From: Bacillota bacterium
Lineage (GTDB): Bacteria; Bacillota; Dethiobacteria; DTU022
DNA: 50,580 bases
NCBI GenBank assembly: GCA_029782095.1
Contig: JAKOVL010000124.1
Coordinates: forward strand, 1-50,580
Direction of reading: 5' to 3'
Part shown: positions 25,801 to 34,747 of the stretch, piece by piece
Layout: each line of letters opens with the position of its first letter
Position numbering within the stretch: position 1 is the stretch's first letter
Made by a program: the position numbers and the translations under genes
The notes under the pieces: generated by a model
What the model saw: the letters and a program-made list of their open reading frames with translations, nothing else
What the model was told of the DNA's origin: nothing
Databases searched by the model: none

Positions 25801-27482
25801 ATGGCTTCCAGGAGACAATCCTGTTCCGCAGTAAAAGTAAAAGCCGCCTTATCGGAAACAACTGTTCCGTCTTTTTCCCAATGACTGAATTGGTAGCCCG
25901 GCTCCGCCTGGGCGACCACGGTGGCCGGCTCGCCGTGTACATGCTTGCCGGCTCCTTTTAGGGTCCCTCCCGCGGACGGAATAGCCTTGAGCTGGACCTC
26001 CACCGGAGGCAGAAATCGAGCCGTTAAATGGCGGGTCTGGGTAAGGGTAAACTGATACTCCGGCTCCCCGCTCAGCATCAGGCCGTTTTCGTACCAGCCC
26101 AAAAACCTGGCTTTTTCAGCCGGCTGGGCTTTAACCGTGATTGCCTTGCCCAAAATGTACCTGCCCTCCCCTTGCACGGAGCCTCCCTCCGGCGGTTCGG
26201 CTGACAGCCGCACCTCATGGGTCGGTAAGAAGTGGGCCGTTAAGGTCGGATCAGGCTTGCTATTTAAAAATAATACCGGGCTTCTGCTTACGATGGTAGC
26301 ATTGCCGCTTGGCCCAACCGTCCATTTTTCAAAGCCATGATCTTCGTCCGGCACCGCAATGAGCATATACCTGGCACCGCCTATGACCTTGTCAGGAGCG
26401 TTAACGGTGCCGTTTCCGCTTACTGCAACCTCGACCGGAAAAACCGGGGCAAACACCGCTTTTAGGGAGCGGTTGCGATCAAGTTCAAATTCATATTCAG
26501 CTTGATCTACGGATTGCAGCCTTAATCTAAGCCTGCCGAGGTTGAGGCCGCCCCTGCTTCCCGCCGCCTCCGTCCAGCCTACAAAAGCATAGCCCGGGTG
26601 GGCCTTGGCTTTAACCTTGACCCTGGTCCCTTCCAGGGCCCTGGTATGCGTTGTTTCCACGGATCCCCCTGGTGTGGCGGAAAGGTGGACATGGTAATAA
26701 GGCGCGAAATGGGCTTTCAGCGTACGTGATTTTTCTGCGGTGAAGCTGTATATGGGACTGGTGCTAACCAGTTGATCATTTTCAGTCCATTTCACGAATC
26801 CGTAATTGTCGGCGGGATGGGCTGCAACGGTAACCCGCTCTCCCTTCACAGCGCTGGTTGGAGCTGTCGCCCTTCCGCCCTTAGTCGATTCCACATTAAT
26901 CGCAAACATGGGGGTGAACATCGCCGTTAAGGTGATGTTATCCTCCAGGGCAAATTCATAAATTGGATCGGTGCTCACTTTGATCCCGTCTCTCATCCAG
27001 GCGCTGAAAATATAACCGGAGGCGGGCTCGGCGACTACGGTTAGCGGCTCCTTCGCCTCGCTCAAATCAATTTGATGCACGCCCGGGGAGGGAAAAAGCT
27101 CTCCCTTCCCTTCCACCTTTAAGGTTAAGGTATAGTGACTTGGGAGATCTTCGATAAATACTGCCCGCACATCGTGGTCGGAATCCATAGTTAAGGTGGT
27201 CCGGGGGCTGTTCCTATCGGCGGTCTCGCCCTCCCAGTGGCTGAAGACCCAGCCTTCTTCAGCCCGCGCCTCAAGTATAACCAGCGAGTCTTTGGCAAAA
27301 GTAAAAACGCCTTCACCCGGATCAACCACGCCCCGACCGCTTATTGAGAGCGTAAGAACGCTCTGGTCAGTTTTTTCTCGAGTAAAGAGGCGAAACCCGT
27401 AAACAACGGTCTCCACGGTCAGGGCCAGAAACAGCAAGGCCATTACAGCCGCCCATACCGGTTTAATCTTTAAATCAGCCAT
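22872..27482 (-). CDS. Giant membrane-anchored surface protein with 14 InlB-B-type repeats
   Basis: A 1536-residue protein. Residues 9-31 form one membrane helix with a short basic cytoplasmic start, acting as a signal-anchor. Residues about 40-1120 hold 14 tandem repeats of about 65-95 residues of the divergent InlB B-repeat type. Each follows the plan: G-G or G-G-x-V start, G-x-x-V-x-L-x-A-x-P, GY-x-F-x-x-W, and an end such as LTAHF. The last 415 residues are non-repetitive and start with CPFVYSYDGAHYYFEHEAIP. There is no LPxTG sorting motif and no C-terminal helix. The likely form is a long stalk held by its N-terminus with a distal domain outside the cell. It is the last gene of a four-gene minus-strand cluster, 112 bases after the membrane-protein gene. 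Confidence 0.85.
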   Translation of the reverse strand: MADLKIKPVWAAVMALLFLALTVETVVYGFRLFTREKTDQSVLTLSISGRGVVDPGEGVFTFAKDSLVILEARAEEGWVFSHWEGETADRNSPRTTLTMDSDHDVRAVFIEDLPSHYTLTLKVEGKGELFPSPGVHQIDLSEAKEPLTVVAEPASGYIFSAWMRDGIKVSTDPIYEFALEDNITLTAMFTPMFAINVESTKGGRATAPTSAVKGERVTVAAHPADNYGFVKWTENDQLVSTSPIYSFTAEKSRTLKAHFAPYYHVHLSATPGGSVETTHTRALEGTRVKVKAKAHPGYAFVGWTEAAGSRGGLNLGRLRLRLQSVDQAEYEFELDRNRSLKAVFAPVFPVEVAVSGNGTVNAPDKVIGGARYMLIAVPDEDHGFEKWTVGPSGNATIVSRSPVLFLNSKPDPTLTAHFLPTHEVRLSAEPPEGGSVQGEGRYILGKAITVKAQPAEKARFLGWYENGLMLSGEPEYQFTLTQTRHLTARFLPPVEVQLKAIPSAGGTLKGAGKHVHGEPATVVAQAEPGYQFSHWEKDGTVVSDKAAFTFTAEQDCLLEAIFNRVGTHEVSVAAVGAGEVRGGGIFTRGSQATVYAFSRSGSRFAYWLDGDGNIASYSKNYTFTVDDDYSLTAYFLPTCLVRLHSALVDGGGGEDVMPGAVSGGGNYAAGEKVVVTAEAFYGFRFDRWETAAGEFLTDQNVYEFVVAENTDLVARFVEAYPVTVNVRPISPEGEAVPGKPGRITGPGFVYDDASYAGKGLYDLGQTVTLTAQPFDHYVFVKWSENGRDLTDETGRLIGPNITLQVEGPRELYAHFRPGEYTVGASVLPAGAGIVLGTGGYLAGESARLTAIPKRGYQFENWTEDGHVYLDNPLPLNNLAGDRHLTANFNKIEGYNIDVVVEPAGAGRVAGGGMWYGGEEVRLIAINKRGYKFAGWLENNNLISTETTLLFPATGDRQLVALFEPLNAYTITVNVDPGGRVRGDGIYYEGEMVTLRAIPYEGFAFVNWSEADNSHPKSTYRFPATEDCELTAHFTDQLHTIAVRSNDSTLGTVSISHVDGTTKAAAEANIIAGKGAEITIHAHPIGNNTFTNWTIDGQIVSIDQNYTIIVEEDLELEATFSRGASCPFVYSYDGAHYYFEHEAIPFAVNKVLETTSFGTLRQLQNVEGAYHIRIAEELEEKSFVNGFQLVAVDYPADSGIMEVFADIHGKPHTIKEKTGPVSFTDAEGNDFTEIIVGGTGFVGSSPDDLRSGKYVDIYEAVFNRPPEASTEAKLMLVCKKTPLVTDGWEWVMETIDGINNLWWIEKLLETAPFKAKFKDFISTVYLGVELWDGNQWVRLGEIKAGMDLTEEFLVPLDLTLVDESVEQIKVRFVSGAGLFNIGRVTVDFSENEIVAVHELTPDSSMLNQSIDVHPVISEFNDEQRVRMSRGDCIDLIYTAPPLDQNLERGFTVALKGYYHMNSDGIENPTNISFNGSNTDPWSVISGVTKAIPGAVKIMPQVSRLYQLIDSVYLQPLEVKMEKIFVNNVLPWVDSKEP

Positions 27483-27594
27483 GCCCTTTAATCACCTGCC
27501 TTATGGATATCTATACAGTGATGATTACACTGCACCCGCCGGTTCACCCTGCGGAATACCCCTCTCCGGAATATACATCTTAGCGGTCAACCGG

Positions 27595-27966
27595 CTAGAA
27601 GCGGCCGGCTTCTTTAACACCTTCTTCTTGCATCCGGGGTGCTTCCATTTGCCGGCCGGAAAAATAGCTCAGTACTGCGAGGGCAGCGGCCAGCGCTCCC
27701 CATAAAAACAGATCATAATAACCGGTGGTGAGCCCCCCGATAATGCCGATCAAGGCGTTCAGAATAAAAATAGCCATGGAAATCATTGCTTTGACCATGA
27801 TAAACGCGGCGCCCAGCGCGAAAAGTAAACCGGCTATTCTTCCCAGCAGCCCGCCCAGGGCAAAGACATCATCTGCGAACATAAGGCCGCCGATGCTGAC
27901 CAGCCACGATTGGATAAAAATGATAGCCATGAAAGTCAGGCTGAGAATCAATATGGCTTTTTTCAT
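27595..27966 (-). CDS. Small multi-spanning membrane protein of the surface-protein cluster
   Basis: A 123-residue, very hydrophobic protein with four predicted membrane segments (about 3-22, 28-50, 55-80 and 84-104) and a charged C-terminus (GRQMEAPRMQEEGVKEAGRF). No family is recognised. AGGAGG lies just before ATG 27966. It begins 19 bases after the 734-residue gene and lies 112 bases before the 1536-residue gene, so it is almost certainly part of the same operon. A membrane partner or export/anchoring aid for the secreted proteins is a reasonable guess but not shown. Confidence 0.7.
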   Translation of the reverse strand: MKKAILILSLTFMAIIFIQSWLVSIGGLMFADDVFALGGLLGRIAGLLFALGAAFIMVKAMISMAIFILNALIGIIGGLTTGYYDLFLWGALAAALAVLSYFSGRQMEAPRMQEEGVKEAGRF

Positions 27967-27985
27967 TTTAGAGGCCTCCTCTTTT

Positions 27986-30190
27986 CTAAATAAAGCGCCA
28001 GATAAACCGGGTAAAGAATCCCGGTACCGCCAGCTTATATAGCTCGATTAACTCGCGGTTAATCCCGTGGCTTAATTCGCTGAAAGCCCTATCCAGGTAT
28101 TGCGCAAAATCTTGATTATCCACGAAAGCAGCCAGGCTGTCTAAAAGCAGTGTCCCCGGGGATTGATTTACGGCGCCGATCATCTCCATCACGGCGAGCT
28201 GGATGAACCCGGCCATCTGTTCGTGGGTGATAAAATCAGCTGCCAGGTCCAAAAGAATCCCGGCGACGGTTTCGCCGATCAGGCTGGCACGCTGTTCATT
28301 CTGGAAGAAAAGAGCGATTTTGTGGGCTGGAAAATTGTTGATCAAATCGGATAGAGCGGCGACAACGCTGTCATCGCTTCTGATAATTGCAGCTACCTTG
28401 CCCAGAGCGAAATTGGGGAGAGCGTCATGCAAAACATTTAGAGCCCGCTCATCTTCGCGGAGCATCGCTTCCGCCTCTGCCAGCGGCACGGCGGTGGCAA
28501 TTTCCCGCGAGATCTCTTCCAGGTTCACACCTCGCAGCTCTTTCCTGATTTGCTCGGCAAGGATATCGAGGGGCAAATTGATCACGATCCTGGTTAACAC
28601 TATCTGTGAGGCGGCCTGCAAATCATCTTGATTTGACAAGAGCGCCTGGGCCACATCATTCCATGGCTCCGGGCTGCTGAGGGCGCCGCGCAGGGCGGTA
28701 TTGATATCATCCTGGTGCTCTGCCAGGAAAGAACCGCTGGCCGAGCGGAACACTGCAATGAGGGCCTCGCTCAAAGCTTCGGCCCGGCTGGGGGTAAGCA
28801 GCCCGGTTAAACTTAAAACCCAATCCCGGTAGGTGCGCGGCTGTGGATCTAATTCAGCATTATATTGAACGTCACCGTAGACCAGCCAGTTAAAGAAGCC
28901 GTCCCGAATTAACTCGGAAGGAACCGGCGCTATGGAACCGGCCACCATGCCGCGCAAATTGTTAATCGCATCTCCGGCCAGTTGTGCAATTAATCCTTGC
29001 CAGGTTTCATTAAACATGCTGATTTTCGTCTCATCCCTAGGAGTGTTTTCCCTGGCACGGTCCCGGGCTTCAATCATGATATAGGTGAGAGATTCAGTGA
29101 AATACTCCTGATATTCACCTCTTTTTACGAACTCGTCCACCAGGGAGGTCAGCACCTTGTCGAAGATGTTCCCCCTTTGGCCGCCGCCGATGTTGTAGGT
29201 ATCAGCAGTGATACTTTCGGCGGCCTTGGGTAGAGTATACGCGGCCAAATCTCCGCCAAGTTCAGCCAGTGGGGCTTCATTTAGGATTAAAACAAGGATT
29301 TCCGCCAGACAGCTCCTGAACCTGGGGTCTGACAGCAGGTTTACCGTGGCCTCGTAGCTGTGGCCCATCATTAACTCTAAAAGATCGCCTGTTACAGCCA
29401 GCAGTTCTTGATTATTCACGAAATGGGCCGCTAAATCGGGCAAATCGCTGACCAGGCCAACCAGACTCTCTTCAAGGACCGCCGCCACTCTCTCGTCGGC
29501 CAGCAAAGCGGCCAGCGAGCCCGCGGTGCCGTGGTAGCTCTCTTCCAGAATCGCGGCGAGCAGGCGGTTGAAGGTCCGCTCCAGCTTCGGATTCTCCAGA
29601 AGAGTGGCCAATGTGTCTTGAATAAAGTAATGCAGATCTTCATCGGTAAGCAGGTCGCGGATTACCGTGAACATAAACTCGAGATCGCGGGCCAGCCGGG
29701 GATCTTGCAGGAATCCGGCGATTACCTGCCCCAGGGTATGGGCCAGCCTTTCATCGCGGATAATCTCGGCGATGAATTCAAGTTTGTCATCAATGCCTTC
29801 TCTAAACTGCTCGCTGCCGACCAGATCCCAAATGATCTCATCCAGTACGGCAGCCAGCGCCGGATCATGCAACAGCGTGCTGATATATTCGCTAAGGGAA
29901 GCCGCGGCCGCATTCAGTTTATCTTCATGTTCAGCCAGGGAAGCGGCAGGTGTTTCAACGCCTGCCAGGTAATCCTTGACCGGCAGTAAAATCTGCCCCA
30001 TCGTCGTGAAAAAGCTTTCACCTTCCGGGACAGCCGGGGCGGTAGGTTTAGCCGCCGCGGCGGCGGAAAGGGCCGGGCTTAAGGCCAGGAGAACAAGGAG
30101 AAGAAGAGGCAGCACCCTTTGCCCCATAATCTTGAAACGGCCCATAATTTTTTTCTTAAGCCTTAAATGTCGCTTCACGGCTTTATTCAT
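27986..30190 (-). CDS. Secreted helical-repeat protein (734 aa), paralogue of the upstream 1496-aa protein
   Basis: A 734-residue protein with a basic start and a hydrophobic signal core (about 27-43, VLPLLLLVLLALSP) followed by Ala-rich cleavage-site sequence. The mature part is nearly all helical and built from degenerate units of about 25-35 residues with the plan L-x-D-x-x-L-x-x-x-L-x-x-x-L-x-x-L-L (for example LLHDPALAAVLDEIIWDLV, FLQDPRLARDLEFMFTVI and LLENPKLERTFNRLLAAIL). A central part (about 320-440) is less regular. No enzyme motif, no cell-wall anchor and no C-terminal membrane helix are seen. ATG 30190 has GAGGAGGGG upstream; a second possible start lies 15 codons later. The unit pattern is shared with the 1496-residue neighbour, indicating duplication. 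The family is not recognised. Confidence 0.8.
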   Translation of the reverse strand: MNKAVKRHLRLKKKIMGRFKIMGQRVLPLLLLVLLALSPALSAAAAAKPTAPAVPEGESFFTTMGQILLPVKDYLAGVETPAASLAEHEDKLNAAAASLSEYISTLLHDPALAAVLDEIIWDLVGSEQFREGIDDKLEFIAEIIRDERLAHTLGQVIAGFLQDPRLARDLEFMFTVIRDLLTDEDLHYFIQDTLATLLENPKLERTFNRLLAAILEESYHGTAGSLAALLADERVAAVLEESLVGLVSDLPDLAAHFVNNQELLAVTGDLLELMMGHSYEATVNLLSDPRFRSCLAEILVLILNEAPLAELGGDLAAYTLPKAAESITADTYNIGGGQRGNIFDKVLTSLVDEFVKRGEYQEYFTESLTYIMIEARDRARENTPRDETKISMFNETWQGLIAQLAGDAINNLRGMVAGSIAPVPSELIRDGFFNWLVYGDVQYNAELDPQPRTYRDWVLSLTGLLTPSRAEALSEALIAVFRSASGSFLAEHQDDINTALRGALSSPEPWNDVAQALLSNQDDLQAASQIVLTRIVINLPLDILAEQIRKELRGVNLEEISREIATAVPLAEAEAMLREDERALNVLHDALPNFALGKVAAIIRSDDSVVAALSDLINNFPAHKIALFFQNEQRASLIGETVAGILLDLAADFITHEQMAGFIQLAVMEMIGAVNQSPGTLLLDSLAAFVDNQDFAQYLDRAFSELSHGINRELIELYKLAVPGFFTRFIWRFI

Positions 30191-30256
30191 TATTTCCCCT
30201 CCTCAAACCGGGTATGAACATGTTTTCACGGCCCATGATTTTTCCCGGCGGATAGT

Positions 30257-33200
30257 TCATGAACAGCCAGCCCCTTCCCCCGGAGCGCTGCTGGAAACAC
30301 GTCCCCGGAAACCCAGGCGGTCTTTAATTGTGGCGATCAATTTATTAAGCAATTCAGCTGCCTTGCCGCCGCTATATTCAATCAGTCCAGCGTTGCCGGT
30401 GATGCGCTCCACGGTGTTGAAAATCCCGGCGGCCAGGGTGTAATCCGCCTCGGCCACTTTCTCGTTAATTACATCAGCCTGGAAGAGGATCAGCCCGGGA
30501 TCCCTCAGCAGATTGCCGACGAAACGGGATTTCATATCGGCAATCGTGTAACCCATGCGGTAAGCACGCTCTTCTTCATAGAGAAAATTGTTCAGATAGA
30601 CAACTGGGAATGAGGCTATCCTTTGTGTCAGCGCTTCCAGGATGTCATCGTCAAGCCGCAATAAAGGCCGTAAAGGATCAAGGTTCAGATCAACGCCGAA
30701 ATCACCCACAATTCCTCTAAAATCATCGCTCGTCCGAAGGTTGGCAATTAAATTTAGCGGCAGGGCGAGGAAGGTATTTTCTAACAGCGTTTTGATACCC
30801 GGATGATCACGGAGCAGTATTTGCATTTCATTTAAAGGCAGCGCCCTAAGGCCATCGCGCAGGATTGCGGCTGGTTTTTCATCCTTACGCAGGTGATTGA
30901 CAACGGCGTGCAAGCGGTTTTTATCCGTGAAGATTAACCCCAGGTTGGTTAGAAACAGGTTGGTGATTTCCTCCTCGTTGCCGACGATTTCTTCTCCCAG
31001 CTCTACAGCGCTTTTGGCCAAGGGCCTGGCGACATAGTGGCGGGTAAAATCTTCATCCAGGAAGCTGCTTAGATATTCTTCCATAAACTTCCCGGGCGCC
31101 GGATAGGGTGTGGGCAGGTCCGGATCAAGCCATTCCAGGAAAGTCTCGGTGAAAAAGTATACGCCGTTGTTGAAACCCATCTGCAGGTAATAATCATAAA
31201 TCCGGAGAGGCAAAATGTTTAGCACGATTTCACAAACGGTAATAAAGCCGTCAAAAGGCGCGGGACACTCTGGATGATCCGCGTACTGGTTTATATAGAG
31301 GGGGTTTGCAGCGGGATTATCAGGGTCAAATTCGTAACCATAAAAATAATCCTTCAGTGTACCCGGCCAGTCTTCCGAGGGCACAAAATCATCGGTATGG
31401 GGATCGATATCAGGAGGAGCAACCCCTTCAGGAGGCGCGACCCATACATAAACCTGGTAGTCGGTCGCCTCATCGCCCTCCAGGCCGAAATATTCATCCC
31501 AGGTCTTCCAGGTATGACCGCGGGGTTCGAAGGTGCCAAATCCAAACCCACTTGCTTCCAAATCAAATACAAGCGGAGTGGTTTCCGTCACCGGGTCGTC
31601 GGGATCGTAGCCGATATAATACTCAGGGTTCCGCCCTGTCCATTGGATGGAGATCACCCGGGCCTGGTGCAACACATGTTCCAGCAAAGCGATAAGATCG
31701 GCGTCTGTGAGCAAATCTCCGACCAGCCGGCCGACAGCACGGTTCATCTCCGTATCGGTCAGCAGCCGGGCAAGGGCATCTTCCAGGGCCTGCGCCAACT
31801 CCACGTCGGCGAAGAAGGCCTGCAGCGCGTCAAGACAGCCCTTCTGCTTTACGCCGTTTATCTCCAGGCCCTTTAAAACGCTCTCCAGGTGTGCTCCCAA
31901 AAAGCCCCATATCCGTGGGTCTTCCAATAAATCGGCCATAAAGTCCATCGTCGCTTCAGGGGCTACCTGCAGAATTTGCTGCAGCATCATTTTGGTGTCT
32001 TCGTGATCCAGCAAGTCTGCAGGCAAATTGGCCAGGGGTCCGGCCAGGTCGCCGCTTAGCGAAGCGGCTCCTTCCTTCAGTCCTTGCGCCAGTTTATCCA
32101 CCGCTTCCTGCGAATCCATCCCCAGGCTTTCCACGTTGAAACGATAGGTCTCTCCCTTTTCGCCAGGCAGCAGGCCCGCCAGCAGCCCGTTGATTTGCTT
32201 CGCCAGGCTAAGCGGCTCAAGTAAAGCGGTAAGTTTCGGGTTCAGGCCGGGCAATTTGTCCTCCAAATCTGAAGCTAAGTTCTCGGCCTCCAGCTCCTTC
32301 AACGGTTCGGCCTCCGACATCTCGGCCAGGAAATGGTTGATCACCGTAAACCGCTCTTCCGTGGATAGATCCGCTGCCGTCCGGTAATCGAGCAGATAGC
32401 GGGAGATGCTTTCATCCAGGAAGGAGGCCGCGCCGCTGTCTCTGAACGCCGCCAGGGTGAGCAGCCACGCTTTGCTCAACTCCCCGGTAACGGTTTCCTT
32501 GGCCAGCAAGTCGTCAAGGGCTGTTCTGGCTGTGTCGCGAGATTTATGAAAAAAGGAAAAACCGGCGAAAAGGTTCTTCAGGTAAGGCCCGCCCAGCCGC
32601 TTTAGCTCTCCCCAGAGGGCTGCTCCCAGGCTGCGGCCGTAGAGGATCAAACTATCCGCCACCGGCCTGGAGCGCTGCTCCAAGTCTTCCCGGTAGGCCT
32701 TTAATCTCTCCTCTTCTCCGGCAATTTCCAGCAGTGCCGCCAGAATGATTTCGGCATTGCTGCTGTCGGCGGTAATCTTTTCCGGGTAAGCTCCGCCCAG
32801 GTCGAGGTAAAACTGCCGCAGCCTGGCTTCGCTCCTCAACTCTTTGATGATCGCGGTTTTACGGGGATCTTCGGGAGCAGGGTCGGTCAAGCTTTCAGCG
32901 ATCCCGTGAAGCAGCGCCTCGGCGATGCTATAACCCAGTTCGTCAGCGTGGTCCCGTACATAAGGGGCAAGCTCCTCCAGGGGGAGCCTGTCGACAAGTT
33001 CAAACAGCTTGCCCACCCATCCCTTGACCTGTTCTTTACTAAACAGGTCTGCCAAGACATCGAAAGGGAGCCCGGCCATTAAGCCGCCGATTTCAGCAAG
33101 ACCTCCCCCCGGCGACCCCTCTCCAGCGGCCAAAGCCGCCTCTATGATGTCGCGGATCGTCTCCGCGAACAACTGGTCACAATCCATATAAAGATCAAAC

Positions 33201-34747
33201 AGATCGCTGGCCACAAAGGTTTCTTTTACGGCAACACTGAGGAGCTCCCGCCAGGTGGCTCCGTTGTAGCCCTGCGCCTCCGAGGCCAGCAGCGCTTCAG
33301 TAATGGCCTGCAGATCAACCTCAGCAAGGTGCCGGGCAAGCAAGCCCTGCAGCTGCTGCTCTGCATCACCGAAAAGCGTTGTTTTCAACCCGGCCAGAGC
33401 CTCCCCAGCGGCGGCGGAGAAAGCCTCCATGATCTCGTCGATATAACCGGCCTCCTGGCCAAAATAGCGCTGCAAAATAAGGGCCAGCTCTTCTTCTTTT
33501 TGCTCCAGAACAAAGAAAATGCATTCGAACCAGTAATTTAAGTAGTCGCCGCCGGTGCTGTTGAGGGCATCCAGCAGGTCTACCTCAATTGGCAAACCTC
33601 CGCCGCCTTCACCGGGGATACCCTCCCCGCCGTGCTCGCCGTAGTGATCAATAATGTTGCTTATTTCCGCCCCGATCTGGGCCAGGATAGCGCTTATTTC
33701 CGCGTTGATTTCGTTCAAGATCGGGTCAACGAGGGTGTCGGTTTCGCCGGCAAGCCGCTCAACCAGGCTGACCAGCAGTGTTTGTAAAACCAGGTCATCC
33801 ATGATCTTCTCTGCGAGCAGCGCCGGCAAGCCCGGGAAGTGGTCGGGATTATCCGCGTTGCCCAACAGCGGCGCCAGAAATAACCCGAGTAGCTCCTCAA
33901 GGGCTTGATTAAACTCTGCGTCTGCTTCGAGCCGCTGGAGATATAAATTTTGCAGCCCGGGATAGGTTGTACTGCCGTCACCTTCCATAAAAAGCATGAT
34001 ATTGTGGAGAGCCTGTTTAATTCTCGGATCCCTGGAAAGCTCATCGAAATGATTGCTTAGCGGTTCAAGAAAAATAGCTAAAAAGTCTCTCAAGACACCG
34101 TTCAGTTCCTGGAGTGCCGCTTCATCCTGGAGGTTGGAGAGGAAACCATCGGCTAATTGGGACAGTGCCTGGATTAGTTCAAAAGTTAAATCGTTGATAC
34201 CGGGGTCGTTTAACAGATCATTAATGGCCTCGCTTAAGTAAGTGCTGATTTGATCATCTTTTAACAGGACCTTAAGATCGGAAGTTAATTGCTCCAGCAA
34301 ACCGAGCAGCTTTTCGTCTTTCAAGTGTTCGGCGATGACTTCCCCCAATATTCTGGACAGCCGGGGATCCCGCAGGATTTCTCCTGCTACGGTTGCGGCA
34401 TCGAACGAGGCGAGACGTTCGTCCGCCATGATCTCGTTGATCACTTCACTCAAGACACTCTCCAAACGCTCATCTTGCCATAAGCCGCCGAAATAGCCGC
34501 TGATTGTGGCCAGAATGGGTTCGAACAAGGCTTCCGCGAACAGGCCATCCGGTTTTTGGTCGAGCTCTTCAGTGGCAGCGGCCATATCTGTGCGATCAAA
34601 TAGATCACCAAAATATGGGGACAATCTCTGGGGAAGCCCCGTGGGCGCGCTTTTGGCGGCCGCGGCTGCACCGGCAAGCGGGTTGACAAACAGCAGCATG
34701 GCCAACCAGAGTACCAGTAAATGCCTCCACCTCTTACTTTGGTTCAT
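30257..34747 (-). CDS. Giant secreted helical-repeat protein (1496 aa)
   Basis: A 1496-residue protein with a signal peptide (about 1-31, LLVLWLAMLLFVNPLAGAAAA). Residues about 50-370 carry units like LRDPRLSRILGEVIAEHL and LKDEKLLGLLEQLTSDL. A Gly/Pro linker lies near 375-390 (PGEGGGGLP). More helical units run to about 1030. A Tyr-, Trp- and Pro-rich non-helical insert (about 1030-1215, with IGYDPDDP and YVWVAPPEG) follows, then further helical units resembling the end of the 734-residue protein (IRSDDSVV-like LRTSDDFRGIVGDF and FPVVYLNNFL). It ends in a Ser/Gly-rich tail without an anchor. AAGGGGG lies 12 bases before ATG 34747. It is the first gene of the four-gene cluster. The family is not recognised. 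Confidence 0.8.
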   Translation of the reverse strand: MNQSKRWRHLLVLWLAMLLFVNPLAGAAAAAKSAPTGLPQRLSPYFGDLFDRTDMAAATEELDQKPDGLFAEALFEPILATISGYFGGLWQDERLESVLSEVINEIMADERLASFDAATVAGEILRDPRLSRILGEVIAEHLKDEKLLGLLEQLTSDLKVLLKDDQISTYLSEAINDLLNDPGINDLTFELIQALSQLADGFLSNLQDEAALQELNGVLRDFLAIFLEPLSNHFDELSRDPRIKQALHNIMLFMEGDGSTTYPGLQNLYLQRLEADAEFNQALEELLGLFLAPLLGNADNPDHFPGLPALLAEKIMDDLVLQTLLVSLVERLAGETDTLVDPILNEINAEISAILAQIGAEISNIIDHYGEHGGEGIPGEGGGGLPIEVDLLDALNSTGGDYLNYWFECIFFVLEQKEEELALILQRYFGQEAGYIDEIMEAFSAAAGEALAGLKTTLFGDAEQQLQGLLARHLAEVDLQAITEALLASEAQGYNGATWRELLSVAVKETFVASDLFDLYMDCDQLFAETIRDIIEAALAAGEGSPGGGLAEIGGLMAGLPFDVLADLFSKEQVKGWVGKLFELVDRLPLEELAPYVRDHADELGYSIAEALLHGIAESLTDPAPEDPRKTAIIKELRSEARLRQFYLDLGGAYPEKITADSSNAEIILAALLEIAGEEERLKAYREDLEQRSRPVADSLILYGRSLGAALWGELKRLGGPYLKNLFAGFSFFHKSRDTARTALDDLLAKETVTGELSKAWLLTLAAFRDSGAASFLDESISRYLLDYRTAADLSTEERFTVINHFLAEMSEAEPLKELEAENLASDLEDKLPGLNPKLTALLEPLSLAKQINGLLAGLLPGEKGETYRFNVESLGMDSQEAVDKLAQGLKEGAASLSGDLAGPLANLPADLLDHEDTKMMLQQILQVAPEATMDFMADLLEDPRIWGFLGAHLESVLKGLEINGVKQKGCLDALQAFFADVELAQALEDALARLLTDTEMNRAVGRLVGDLLTDADLIALLEHVLHQARVISIQWTGRNPEYYIGYDPDDPVTETTPLVFDLEASGFGFGTFEPRGHTWKTWDEYFGLEGDEATDYQVYVWVAPPEGVAPPDIDPHTDDFVPSEDWPGTLKDYFYGYEFDPDNPAANPLYINQYADHPECPAPFDGFITVCEIVLNILPLRIYDYYLQMGFNNGVYFFTETFLEWLDPDLPTPYPAPGKFMEEYLSSFLDEDFTRHYVARPLAKSAVELGEEIVGNEEEITNLFLTNLGLIFTDKNRLHAVVNHLRKDEKPAAILRDGLRALPLNEMQILLRDHPGIKTLLENTFLALPLNLIANLRTSDDFRGIVGDFGVDLNLDPLRPLLRLDDDILEALTQRIASFPVVYLNNFLYEEERAYRMGYTIADMKSRFVGNLLRDPGLILFQADVINEKVAEADYTLAAGIFNTVERITGNAGLIEYSGGKAAELLNKLIATIKDRLGFRGRVSSSAPGEGAGCS

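Noticed and set aside
22872-27482. Repeats in the 1536-aa gene considered as a DNA-level tandem array or CRISPR
   Set aside because: The units are similar only at protein level and differ in length and DNA sequence; no identical spaced repeats exist.
29531-29989. A 152-residue plus-strand ORF opposite the 734-aa gene
   Set aside because: It has no ribosome site, shows no domain, and is the antisense shadow of a well-supported long gene.
22872-34747. Surface cluster considered as a prophage or transposon
   Set aside because: No integrase, transposase, phage structural genes, flanking direct repeats or tRNA attachment site were seen.
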